In this document: positions 24,221 through 33,400 of the stretch, in pieces | Position numbering within the stretch: position 1 is the first letter of the stretch | Layout: each line of letters begins with the position of its first letter | Made by a program: the position numbers and the translations under genes | Assembly (NCBI GenBank): GCA_038230835.1 | Contig: JBBRMM010000003.1 | Location: forward strand, 62,001 to 126,000 | From: DASUHT01 sp038230835 | GTDB lineage: Bacteria > Actinomycetota > Thermoleophilia > Gaiellales > JAICJC01 | Length of the DNA: 64,000 nt | Reading direction: 5' to 3' | Notes under the pieces: generated by a model | What the model saw: the letters and a program-made list of their open reading frames with translations, nothing else | What the model was told of the DNA's origin: nothing | The model's database searches: none

Positions 24221-27157
24221 TTATCTCTCGATGCCGAGTTCACGCGTCTCCCTCGCCCACGGGCTCCGCACGATCTCAATCGGTACTCGCTCCGCAAGCC
24301 GCTCAGGCGTGCGATCTGCTCTACGCGTCTTGAACTTCGCCTGTTCGAGGAGAGCTGTGGTCTCGGCAAGCCGTTCATCAGCCAGATCGATCGCATACCG
24401 CTGAAGCCCTATCTCGGTGCGGACCTCGTCGCGACGGCGGCGCCGAACCGGGCTACGGTGCGCGAGTTCGCGTTCGGCCATCTCTAGTCTCCGCTCAGCG
24501 ACTTCGCGCGTCTTCACAAGTGCGCGGCGCTTCTGCTCGAGAAGCCGCAGGTGCAACTGGTCATCCACGTTCGGCGCCGAGCGCTCGATCTCCGGTCGCG
24601 CCGCGTGCCTCGGGCCGGACGGGAGCGGGCGCTGGTCGACTGCGAGCCGCTCGACCGCGGACTCCTCGAGCGCGCGGCCGAAGCGGCTGAGCGGGTCGCG
24701 GTCGTCGAGGTCGTGGAAGTGGCTCTCCTGCTCGCGCGGGTTGCCGGTGACGTAGAGGCGTGTCTCCGTTCGCGCGCGGGACAGTGCGACGTATCCCCAT
24801 TCCTGCAGCCGTGCCTCGCCGGCTCCGAGGACGAAGGCGCGCTCGACGGTGAGACCCTGCGCGGCGTGACCTGTGAGGGCGTACGCGTGGCGAACATTGC
24901 CGGCCTCCAGGTAGCGGCGGCTGAGCTCGACGGTGGGGCCGCGGTCGGTCGCAACGACGAGTGCCCGCCGGTCGTGGTCGACGCGCTCCACCGTGCCGCA
25001 GGTGCCGTTCTTGACGCCGAGTACGTCCGAGTTGCGCAGGCAGACGACGCGGTCGCCGGCGGCGAACTCGCTGTCCGAGATGGTGAGCCGCTCCTTGCCG
25101 AGCCGCCCATCCCTCTCCATCAGCGAATGAGCGAGCTGGTTGAGGTCGGAGACGTCACGGCGGCGGAGCGCGAGCATGACGTTGCCGCCCAGGTCGTCAT
25201 GGGCGTGCTCCCACCAGTCGGCGAGCAGGCGCGTTCGCGTCGTCACGGGGCTCTCGGAGACGAGCAGCCGTTCACGCTTCTCGGCGTAGGCCAGGTAGTC
25301 GCGACCGACGCCGGCCCGGATGCGGGCGAGCGCGTAACGCTCGACCTCGTCGCGCTGGCGGCGGTTCTCCTGGAGGACAACAGCGCCCTCGCGCTCGACG
25401 ATGCCCGCGAAGAGCCCGCCTGCGCCGACGGCAGGCAGCTGGTGCGGATCGCCGATCAAGATGACCTTGGCCTGTGCCTGTTCGGCGAGTTCGAGCACTC
25501 GGGCGAGGACGCGTGTCTCGGCCATGCCGGCCTCGTCGACGATGAGCACGCTCGAGTGAGGCAACCCTCCCTCGTGGCGCGTGTCCTCGAGCAGTCGATG
25601 GAGCGTGACGGAAGCGATGCCGGTCTCATCCTGGAGCTTCTCGGCCGCGACGCCAGACGGCGCAACGCCGATCACGGGGACGCCCTCGTGAGCGAAGACC
25701 TGTGCAACGGCATGGGTGGCGGTGGTCTTGCCGGCGCCCGCGATGCCGACGACGCAGACGACCCGGCCCTCGCTCGTCGCAACCTCGCGCACCATCGTCT
25801 CCTGCTCGTCCGACAGCTCCAAGCGGTCGGCGCGCTCGATCTCGGCGACACGCCGCTCGCTGATTGATGGTGCTTTGGCGTCCCGGCCACGCGCGACGAG
25901 TGCGAGCGCCGCTCGCTCGACCGCGATCAGCTCGGCCGTCGAGTAGCGGGTCGGACGGCCCGGTGACGGCGCCTCACCGACATGCTCGACACCGTCGGTC
26001 TGTGTGAGCCGTGCGGCAAGCTGGCGCACTCGGTCGGCGGACGCACCGGCCGTGTGGGCTTCCGACCACGCCACGACGACGTCGGGATCGGAGAATGCCG
26101 TCCGCTTTTCGGTCAGCCCCTGTGGCCCGAGCAGGCGCCGGGCGATCCGAAGCAGCTCGTCGGCGTCGGGCTGACGGTGCCGGACGCGCCCGAGCAGCGC
26201 ACGCAGCTCGCGCGTCCCGAGGCCATGTTCGGCTGCCCGCGCTCGCCAGTCCTCACGCAGCCCCACGAGGTCGATCTGCTCCTTGCGCTCTCGTGTCTCG
26301 ACCGCCGCGAGCTGTGCAGCGTAGAAACCGCCATCGCCGCGGCGGGCGAGTTGCTCCTCGACCTGGATTCTCCGCGTCGAGAACTCGCGGATCACGCCGC
26401 GCGGAACATGCCGAAGATCCGCCAGGCCCTTCTGCGGCGTCTCCCACTCGACCCCAACCGCGCGCGTGAGCTCGTTCCGCAGATGGGCCTGGTAGAGGTA
26501 GCCGGCAGCGAGCCGGTAGGTGCGCAGGATCGCCTCCCCGTCGAGCGCTCGCCACTCCTGGTCGGCCGGTGACTGCGCCATGTTGGCCACAATCACGTGC
26601 GTGTGCAGGTGCGGGTCCTGGGCGCGGCTCGTGCGGTGCTGGTACGCGGCGGCGACGAATCCGACGGCATGCTCGCGACGCCTCCCTTGCGCCTCACGCC
26701 GGATCACGCATGCTTCGTCCTCGAGATAGGCGAGGGCCGCCTGCCAGGCGCTCGTGTGCGCCTCGTTGACGGCTCGGCGGGTTTCCTCGTCGCCGAGCGC
26801 ATGCAAGAGGCTGACGCTCTTCGGGACGCTGAAGACGAGGTCGAAGCCGGCGACGGGCGCGAGCTTCTTCGTCTCGACGACGCGCTCGTCTGTCAGCGGG
26901 TTGATCCGCTCGATCGTGATCTGCCGTGCCCGTCGGTGCATGCGCAGCTCGGCATCGGTGTGCGGGTGGCGGCCGCGGATCAGCCGCCCGAGCTCACCCT
27001 CCTGCACGAGCCCTTCGAGCTCGAGCTCACGAGCGCCGCGACCTGCCCAGACGCCGGGTGACTCACCGCGGCCCGCGTAGTAGTCGTCGAGCCCCGCCGC
27101 AACCGAGCGCTCGTAGTAGCCCTCCTGCCCCGGCGTGAGTTTCGCGACGCTCAGCAC
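24221..27157 (-). CDS. MobF-family relaxase-helicase (TrwC/TraI-like)
   Basis: Starting at GTG 27157 the product has 978 residues. It begins LSVAKLTPGQEGYYERSV, with candidate nicking tyrosines Y14/Y15 and Y26/Y27, as in MobF relaxases. The metal-binding HUH motif is HLHTHV (H183, H185, H187). A C-terminal superfamily 1 helicase follows: Walker A GIAGAGKTTAT (K477), VLIVDEAGM, VILIGDPHQLPAVGAG and a UvrD-like end (YALTGHAAQGLTVERA, YVALSRAR). The last 150 residues are a charged coiled coil. It nicks oriT and unwinds the transferred strand. The start is 7 bases after a TATAGT box, so the mRNA is probably leaderless. Confidence 0.92.
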   Translation of the reverse strand: MLSVAKLTPGQEGYYERSVAAGLDDYYAGRGESPGVWAGRGARELELEGLVQEGELGRLIRGRHPHTDAELRMHRRARQITIERINPLTDERVVETKKLAPVAGFDLVFSVPKSVSLLHALGDEETRRAVNEAHTSAWQAALAYLEDEACVIRREAQGRRREHAVGFVAAAYQHRTSRAQDPHLHTHVIVANMAQSPADQEWRALDGEAILRTYRLAAGYLYQAHLRNELTRAVGVEWETPQKGLADLRHVPRGVIREFSTRRIQVEEQLARRGDGGFYAAQLAAVETRERKEQIDLVGLREDWRARAAEHGLGTRELRALLGRVRHRQPDADELLRIARRLLGPQGLTEKRTAFSDPDVVVAWSEAHTAGASADRVRQLAARLTQTDGVEHVGEAPSPGRPTRYSTAELIAVERAALALVARGRDAKAPSISERRVAEIERADRLELSDEQETMVREVATSEGRVVCVVGIAGAGKTTATHAVAQVFAHEGVPVIGVAPSGVAAEKLQDETGIASVTLHRLLEDTRHEGGLPHSSVLIVDEAGMAETRVLARVLELAEQAQAKVILIGDPHQLPAVGAGGLFAGIVEREGAVVLQENRRQRDEVERYALARIRAGVGRDYLAYAEKRERLLVSESPVTTRTRLLADWWEHAHDDLGGNVMLALRRRDVSDLNQLAHSLMERDGRLGKERLTISDSEFAAGDRVVCLRNSDVLGVKNGTCGTVERVDHDRRALVVATDRGPTVELSRRYLEAGNVRHAYALTGHAAQGLTVERAFVLGAGEARLQEWGYVALSRARTETRLYVTGNPREQESHFHDLDDRDPLSRFGRALEESAVERLAVDQRPLPSGPRHAARPEIERSAPNVDDQLHLRLLEQKRRALVKTREVAERRLEMAERELAHRSPVRRRRRDEVRTEIGLQRYAIDLADERLAETTALLEQAKFKTRRADRTPERLAERVPIEIVRSPWARETRELGIER

Positions 27158-27196
27158 GAGTGTGACTATAGCGCATCTCGACCCATTTATGGGTCG
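27158..27196 (-). promoter_or_regulatory. Relaxase promoter with palindromic operator
   Basis: On the minus strand, TATAGT (27165-27170) ends 7 bases before the relaxase GTG, implying transcription starts at or next to the start codon. The perfect 18-bp palindrome CGACCCATTTATGGGTCG (27179-27196) covers the -35 position, as expected of a repressor site. Its half-site matches those near the primase gene. Confidence 0.65.
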
Positions 27197-27212
27197 AGTG
27201 CATCTGTGTCTC

Positions 27213-27231
27213 ACTACCTACCGAGGGTAGT
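27213..27231. repeat. Inverted repeat between parB and relaxase genes (oriT or terminator candidate)
   Basis: ACTACC-taccgag-GGTAGT lies in the gap behind parB and before the relaxase promoter. MobF origins of transfer often contain such a repeat next to the relaxase gene, so oriT is a reasonable guess. No T run follows, which argues against a strong intrinsic terminator. Confidence 0.4.
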
Positions 27232-27253
27232 AGATAAGGCGGACGGTTGCTGT

Positions 27254-28861
27254 TCAGGCTGCCTCGTCGAGTGCCTCCTCGGTGCCTTCGCGTGGGTCGC
27301 TGGTCTGCTGCTCAGCTAGGTGCCTGCGGACGCTGGCGGGTGCGACGCGACGGGCGAGCTTGCCGAGGAGCTCGGAGGTTGCGAGCAACTCGGGCTCGTA
27401 GATGCCTTGCCGGTCGGCGTTCGGCAGCCCGTCCGTGTCGGCCAGCCGTTGTGCGACGAGGAGGCGCAATACGACCGCGAGCGCGTCCTCGGGCGTGCGG
27501 GTGCGCCGGAGGGCGGCGAGGGCCCCGGCGTGGTGCTCCCGCTCGGCGTCGGCGCCGCGTGGGTAGCGGACGGTCTCCCTGCCTTGCTTGTTTGTCGTGG
27601 CCGACTGGTCGACGCAGAGCCGGTGCGCCCAGGCGGCCGCGCGTCCGTGGTGCTCGAGCACGATCTGCCCGAGGAGCTTGATCGCGTCCGTGTCGAGCTT
27701 CGGCTGCCAACGGGCGAGGGCTGCGCCGAGGTCGAGGTTGCGCGACCGGGCCGAAACGCGCGCCTCGTGCTGCCGCTCGCGCTCGCGGCGGCGCTCCTCC
27801 TTGGCGCCATCGTCCTGCGATGCCGAGGGGCCGCGGGAGTCGCGCTGCTCCCTGCGCTCGGCCTCCGCTGCCGTGTGGGCGGCGATCCTCTGCACGAGCC
27901 GATCCGCGAGCCAGCCGGGATCGGTGACGTAGCGGTGCTCGCGTCCGCTGTGGCCCGGAAGTTCGAGCAGGCACCCGAACGCGCGCGCGGCGTCGGCGTC
28001 ATCGTCTACGAGCGCGAAGCAGTCCCGCTCCCGGCGCTCTTCGGTCTGGCTGGCCTGCCAGTCGTGCTCGGACGTTTGCGGGATCGCGGGCAGTGCTCGG
28101 TAGGCGTTCTCGATCGTTTGCGCGTGGTCGCCGAACTTCGCGAGCACGGCCGCGAGCCTGTCGTCTGCGGGCGGGGTGACCGGGCCGCGGAAGCCGCCGA
28201 CGCTGTAGGCGACCGGGTGCAGCGGCTGGCCGTTGTCGGCCCACTCGGCGCGCAGCACGTCGTCGAGTACCTCACCGGGGGCGGTGGGGAACGCTGCGGC
28301 ATCGTGCGGGCGCTCGCTCAGCCAGAGGGCGGCCAGGTCTGCGAGGAGCGGCTCGCGCTCGGCTATCCGGAGGAGCACGGGCGCGCAGGCGAGCGGCACC
28401 CGACGGGCCGCGATCAGCTGCGCCGTCTCGTCGGGGAGGCGGAGCAGGTCGAGCCGGTCCGAGATCAAGCGCTCGCTCTTGCCGACGAGCTTCGCCACCT
28501 TCGCCGCATCGCCGTGCTCGTCGGCGAGGCGGCGGTAGGCGCGAGCCTCCTCCATGGGGCTGAGGTCTGCGCGGATCACGTTCTCCGCGACCGCGAGCGT
28601 GAGCGTTGCGCCGTCTGCCTCACGGATCTGTGCGGGCACCTCGCGGAGCTTTGCGGCCTTTGCCGCCCGGTAGCGGCGCTCCCCGGCGATGATCGCATAG
28701 CGGCCGTCGCCGTCGTGGGACAGCGTCAGCGGGGTGATGATCCCGTAACGCTTCACGGAGTCGATCAGCTCGGCCATGCGTTCGTCGTCGAAGACCGTGC
28801 GCGGGTTGCAGTCGCTCGGGCGGATCTTGGCGAGCGGGATCATGCTCAGGCTGGTGGTCAT
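27254..28861 (-). CDS. parB: ParB-like partition/nuclease-family protein
   Basis: A 535-residue ParB-family protein. The N-terminal domain has the signature IPLAKIRPSDCNPR, GIITPLTLS and the conserved GERRYRAAKAAKL box, followed by EADGATLTLAVAENVIRADL. A helix-turn-helix region follows (DAAKVAKLVGKSERLISDRL). The long C-terminal part (about 280 residues) is Arg/Glu-rich with no recognised domain, longer than chromosomal ParB. It overlaps the DUF932 gene by four bases. It may stabilise the excised circle; the matching ParA-like gene is 14 kb away in the transfer operon, so the pairing is uncertain. Confidence 0.8.
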   Translation of the reverse strand: MTTSLSMIPLAKIRPSDCNPRTVFDDERMAELIDSVKRYGIITPLTLSHDGDGRYAIIAGERRYRAAKAAKLREVPAQIREADGATLTLAVAENVIRADLSPMEEARAYRRLADEHGDAAKVAKLVGKSERLISDRLDLLRLPDETAQLIAARRVPLACAPVLLRIAEREPLLADLAALWLSERPHDAAAFPTAPGEVLDDVLRAEWADNGQPLHPVAYSVGGFRGPVTPPADDRLAAVLAKFGDHAQTIENAYRALPAIPQTSEHDWQASQTEERRERDCFALVDDDADAARAFGCLLELPGHSGREHRYVTDPGWLADRLVQRIAAHTAAEAERREQRDSRGPSASQDDGAKEERRRERERQHEARVSARSRNLDLGAALARWQPKLDTDAIKLLGQIVLEHHGRAAAWAHRLCVDQSATTNKQGRETVRYPRGADAEREHHAGALAALRRTRTPEDALAVVLRLLVAQRLADTDGLPNADRQGIYEPELLATSELLGKLARRVAPASVRRHLAEQQTSDPREGTEEALDEAA

Positions 28862-29901
28862 GAGAGCGTTCCTCCTTCGGTTAGGAGCACGAGCGCGCGA
28901 TCCTTCAGCGCGGCCGGCTCGGTGGCGCGCTCGAAGCGCGCTTCGCGGTGGCTGCGGCTCGCTGTCTCGCGTGTCGGCTGTGTGTGGTCGACGTAGGCGG
29001 CCACTCCCTGCAATGCGCCCCAGCGCGTACCAGTGATATTCGCGAGATCGGGGGTTGCCGTGTAGGCGGTCGCGATCGCCTCGCGGACGCGCTCGGCGTT
29101 ACGGACGGCGCGGCCGCCGCTGGTCGGATCGTGGCGCGGCTCGGGCATGGGAACGAGGGCGGCGAGGAAGCGCTCGAATTCGGCGCCGCTGATCGGCTCG
29201 CGGAGCAGGCGTCCGCCGATCTGCTCCAGCTCGTCGTAGTAGCGCCAGGCGATCCCGAGCGTGCGGCGGGCGTCGATGAGCCGTGCGTCGAGGTTGGCGG
29301 TGTGGCGGGCCTTCCACACGCGGGCGGCGCCATCGAGCGGGAGCATCATCCCGTTGAGGCACGCGAGCCGGAATGGGGCGACGCTGATCGTCACGGCGAG
29401 GCCGCCGTCGTGGCCGTTGCGGAAGCAGAGCAGCGGCAGTACGTCTTCCCCCTCCGCGTCCCCGATGCGGATCTCGCGGTCGAGTTGCATCAGCGCGTGC
29501 ACGCGGGCGCCGCCGCGCGTCTCACCCGCGCCGAGCCAGTGCGCCTCGCCGCTGTCGGTGATCGCGTCGCAGAACGCGAACGCGGCCCGGTTCTGCAGCG
29601 GCTCGTAGCCCTTGCCGACGACACCAAGTACCGTCCCTGTGTCGCTGCGCAGGTTTGCGACGACGCGCGGCACCGGCACGCGGCGCGGCCCGTCGTCGTC
29701 GTGGTCGCCGAGCACTGCTTCGAGCGGATATTGCTCGACAGTCCAAGCAAGGTCGGCGGCATCAATCATCGCCGCTGCCGAGCACCCCTCCTCGGGGCGC
29801 AGGGCTCGCACAACTTCGCCCCATCCGGACGGCCGCCCGCCGAACCAGAGCGGTGATCGGGCGTCCTTGATGCGGTAGCTCGGTGTCTCCATTGTCGTCA
29901 T
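28858..29901 (-). CDS. DUF932 phage/plasmid-like protein
   Basis: A 347-residue protein of the DUF932 (TIGR03299-like) family, common on conjugative elements and phages and of unknown biochemical role. Typical blocks are AWTVEQYPLEAV, VPRVVANLRSDTGTVLGVVG followed by YEPLQNRAAFAFCDAI, the core RGGARVHALMQL and RLACLNGMM, and late WGALQGVAAYVDHTQPTR. It is encoded directly before parB with a four-base overlap, an arrangement often seen in mobile elements. It is probably linked to replication, anti-restriction or maintenance, but this cannot be told from sequence. Confidence 0.85.
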   Translation of the reverse strand: MTTMETPSYRIKDARSPLWFGGRPSGWGEVVRALRPEEGCSAAAMIDAADLAWTVEQYPLEAVLGDHDDDGPRRVPVPRVVANLRSDTGTVLGVVGKGYEPLQNRAAFAFCDAITDSGEAHWLGAGETRGGARVHALMQLDREIRIGDAEGEDVLPLLCFRNGHDGGLAVTISVAPFRLACLNGMMLPLDGAARVWKARHTANLDARLIDARRTLGIAWRYYDELEQIGGRLLREPISGAEFERFLAALVPMPEPRHDPTSGGRAVRNAERVREAIATAYTATPDLANITGTRWGALQGVAAYVDHTQPTRETASRSHREARFERATEPAALKDRALVLLTEGGTLS

Positions 29902-29918
29902 GTCTGCTTCTCCCTTCG

Positions 29919-30158
29919 CTATGCGGCGGCGCGATTGCCCGCCGCGACGATGAACCGCTCCGGCTCCTCGGCGATTGCCTGGCCAATGAATGTCGCGATC
30001 CCAGCCGCGAGCCAGACCGCCTCGCGCTCGGCGTCATCGAGACCATCTCCGTAGCCCTCGGCCGCCGCCTCTGCCGCCTCCACGGGCAGACACTCGACGA
30101 GCCGCACCTGCTGGATCAGGAACTCCGACAAATGCTCTTGATCGATCCGGTACCTCAT
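29919..30158 (-). CDS. Small acidic hypothetical protein
   Basis: Seventy-nine residues, acidic and mostly helical (EHLSEFLIQQVRLVECLPVE, REAVWLAAGIATFIGQAIAE). I do not recognise a family. It sits 17 bases before the DUF932 gene on the same strand and is probably part of the same operon. GAGGAGA lies just before the ATG at 30158. Confidence 0.5.
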   Translation of the reverse strand: MRYRIDQEHLSEFLIQQVRLVECLPVEAAEAAAEGYGDGLDDAEREAVWLAAGIATFIGQAIAEEPERFIVAAGNRAAA

Positions 30159-30252
30159 GCGTCTCCTCTCGCTGTGAATCCGAGTTAACCCCTCGGGCCG
30201 TGGGAAACCGCCGCCCTCGGCGGCGTCACCTTCGGTGGCTGTGTGTCTCGAA

Positions 30253-30456
30253 CTACTCCGCCGGATTCAGTCGGCCCGTGTCGCGCGCCCAGCGCTCCAC
30301 GCTCGTCCAGCGCCACACCTCCGACCGGCCGAGGCGTCCGACCGGTCGAGGGAAGTCAGAGCGATTCGCGAGAACCGAGACGCGGGCACGGGAGATACGA
30401 AGCCGCTCAGCAATGTCGGCGGCGATCACGAGCTCGGTCTGCGCATCGACACGCAT
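30253..30456 (-). CDS. AlpA-like helix-turn-helix regulator
   Basis: A 67-residue protein of the AlpA/excisionase-like type: VIAADIAERLRISRARVSVLANRSDFPRP, then the wing VGRLGRSEVWRWTSVERWARDTG. Such proteins act as regulators of integrase or replication genes on mobile elements. It lies alone between the nuclease/helicase gene and the DUF932 operon, on the same strand as both. Confidence 0.75.
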   Translation of the reverse strand: MRVDAQTELVIAADIAERLRISRARVSVLANRSDFPRPVGRLGRSEVWRWTSVERWARDTGRLNPAE

Positions 30457-30496
30457 CCGCCAACATTAACTCAGATCAACTGGGGCGGCGATGGGA

Positions 30497-33400
30497 TCAC
30501 GCGCTCGCTTCGGCGAGCTCGACAAAGCGACAGAGGGCGTTCGCGAGCTTCAGATGCTCGACGGTGCGGCAGTCGACCTCGAGGAGCCGCGGCGAGCAGG
30601 CCACGTATGCGAGGCACTGCGCCCGCGAGACGGCGACGTTCAGCCGGTTGCGCGACATCAGGAAGTCGAGCCCACGCGGAACGTCCTCGCCGCTCGACGA
30701 CGCCATCGAGTAGAAGACGACTGCGGCTTCACGTCCCTGGAACTTGTCGACTGTTCCCACCTCGACGCTGCGCGGGAGCCGCTCGCGGAGCAGACGCACC
30801 TGCGCGTTGTACGGTGCAACGACCATCACGTCTGCGTGGCGGAGCGGGCGCTCCCCCTGGCGGTCGCGAAATGTGTGGCCGACGAGCCGTTCGATCTCCG
30901 TCGCGATCGCGACTGCTTCCTCCTCTGAGGCGACGCGGTTTCCCTCATGGGAGACATCGAACCAGCGCACGCCGACTCCGTCGGAGGTCGTGCGTTCGGC
31001 ACACGCGGGAATCGAACCAAGCCGGCCCTCGTAGAACGCTTGCGAGATAAACCGGCAGACCGTTGGGTGCATGCGCCGGGTCTCTTCGAGGAAGACGCCC
31101 ATGTTCTCCGGGATCGTCTCGTGGTCGCCCAAGACGTGTTCGAGCACGCTTGCCCTCGAGCCGTACGGGTGGACGCCCTGCGTCACCTGCCCGAGCTGTA
31201 GCGGGTCGCCGAGCAGGACGAGCCGCTTGGCCGACGTCCCGCAGGCGAGGGCGTCGGCGAGGCTGAACTGGCCCGCCTCGTCGACGACGAGCGTGTCGAA
31301 CTCCCCGTCGAGCTCCTCGCGGGCAAACAGCCACGCCGTGCCGGCGACGAGCGTCACGTCCGGGTCGAGTAAGGCCGCGATCGACGCACTTGTCTTGACG
31401 TGTGCGCTCTCGAAGTGATCGCCGCGCTTGACCCCCTTGAAGTCGAGGCCCTCCTCGGCGGCCGCGCGCTCCACCTCGGCGAGCAGGTTGTGGATCACCC
31501 TGTGGCTCTGAGCCGTGATCCCGACCTTCCTCCCCTGTGCGAGCAGGTGCGTGATCAGCCGAGCGCCGCGGTAAGTCTTGCCCGACCCGGGCGGCCCCTG
31601 GACGACGAGGTACGAGTCCTCGAGCCGATCAAGCACGTCGCGCTGGTCGGCAAGCTCGCGGCACTGCATGAGCGCGCCGCAAAGCGGAAGCTCGCAGCGG
31701 AGCAGCCGCTCGAGGTGCATGTACCGGCCGTCGCCGGCGAGAAGCGAGCTGGCGAGCCGGCGGAGCGCCGCCTGCTGCGCCTTCGTGCCGATCGGCCCGC
31801 CAGGCACGAGTGATGTCGGCAGTGGCGCATCGCGCATCTCCTTGCTACGCCGCAACCGGACAACGCCGGTCGCGTTGTCGATCGTAGACACGGTCCAGCC
31901 GGTCCCTTCCTCACGAGGATCCTCACCCCCGTCGCCCTCGTCGAACTGGTGCTGCTGCGGCGGGAAGGTGAACGTCCACTCGAGTGACTTCGCACGGGGA
32001 TTCGCAATCGAGAGATCGACAGGCTCCGCACCGTCGTGCTCGAGAGAGCCGATCGCCTCGCCGTCGTCCGCGAGCTCCTCATCGGTCATGCGCAGCCGGC
32101 GGAAATACCACCACCAACCCGGGCGAGCCTCTCGGCGGTGGTACTCGAGCAAGCGTGCGGCAAGCTCCCGGCCGTCGCCATCGCTCGCGTCCGCCAGGAG
32201 AGCGTCCCGGAGGCGCGCGGTCTCGGCCGGCGCCTCGTCGTGCTCGGCCTCGGGTCGCCCCTCAGGCGGCGGCAGAAACGGGATCGGGACACCGTGCTCG
32301 CGCTCGGCCTCGGGCAGCCGAGAGAGCAGCCAGCCACGCAGCTCGAGCGTGGCCAGGCAGTCCTCCTCGTTGTAGGCGGCGATCGCGTCAAGGCGCGCGG
32401 CGTCCTTGTCGTCGAGCCAGCGTTCGAACTCGATCACCGCCTCGTTGCCCGAGCTGACCTCAGCGCGCCGCGTGAAGAAGAGCTTCTCGACGTCCTTGAG
32501 CGAGTAGGAGTCGACGCCGGCGCGGATCCCTTGGCGGACGACCTGGAGAAGGTCGACGAAGATCTCGCCGCGAAGGAACTCGTCGATCTCCTCCTCACGC
32601 GTGGCGTGCGTGCCCATCAGGCGAGCGAGGGTCGAGGGCTCGTAGGTCGCGTAGTGGTAGACGTGCATGTCGGAAAACGCCTGTCTCCGTTCCCCGACGA
32701 GATCGACGAACTCTTCGAACGCGCGGAGTTCCCCATCGCGGTCATGGGCCCAGAAAGGCCGGTACGTTGTCGTGCCGCCTGGGTCGCGGCAGAGCACCCC
32801 GAACAGGAACTCGAGGCCCTCGGCCGGGTCGTAGAACGGATCGCCCTCCATGTCGAAGAACAGGTCGCCAGGCGAGGGAGCCGGGAGAAGCCCGAGTCCG
32901 CGCCGCTCCTCGGGCACGAGCAGCCGGTGCGTGAGCTCGTCGGTGCGGTAGCGGTGGAGCTGGAGGGCAGACTGATCGCACAGCTTCTCCACCATCGCCG
33001 GAGCGAGGCGACGCACCGCGAGCCCGGCCGGAGCCTCACCGAGGGCCGTCAGCGTCGTGATATCGACGGTCGCGAGCTTGCCGATCTGATCACGCCGGAT
33101 CGATGCAACCCGCGTCAAGTGATCGTCGGCCACCCAGCGGTCGCGACAAACGGGCACGAAGTCGCAGCGTGAGCAGTGCTCGCACGGCCACGGGTACGTC
33201 TCCGGTGTGTCCTCAACGTGGGCGCGTAGGCGCCGCTGCGCGATACGAAGGTAGGCTTCGACGTCTGCCGGTCTGTACGTCTCGACTTCAGCCGTGCCGA
33301 GCACAACGTGCAGGCACTCCGGCAACCGCCCTTGAATCGCGGCGATCTCACCTGCGTACCACGCCAGCTGGAGCACCGCGGCCGGTTTGGCGCTGCGCGC

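Noticed and set aside
24551..25867. 438-codon plus-strand frame inside the relaxase gene
   Set aside because: Antisense shadow of the helicase domain; the relaxase reading has complete HUH and Walker motifs.
27320..28996. Long plus-strand frame over parB
   Set aside because: It is antisense to parB and DUF932 in very GC-rich DNA; composition is that of a shadow frame.
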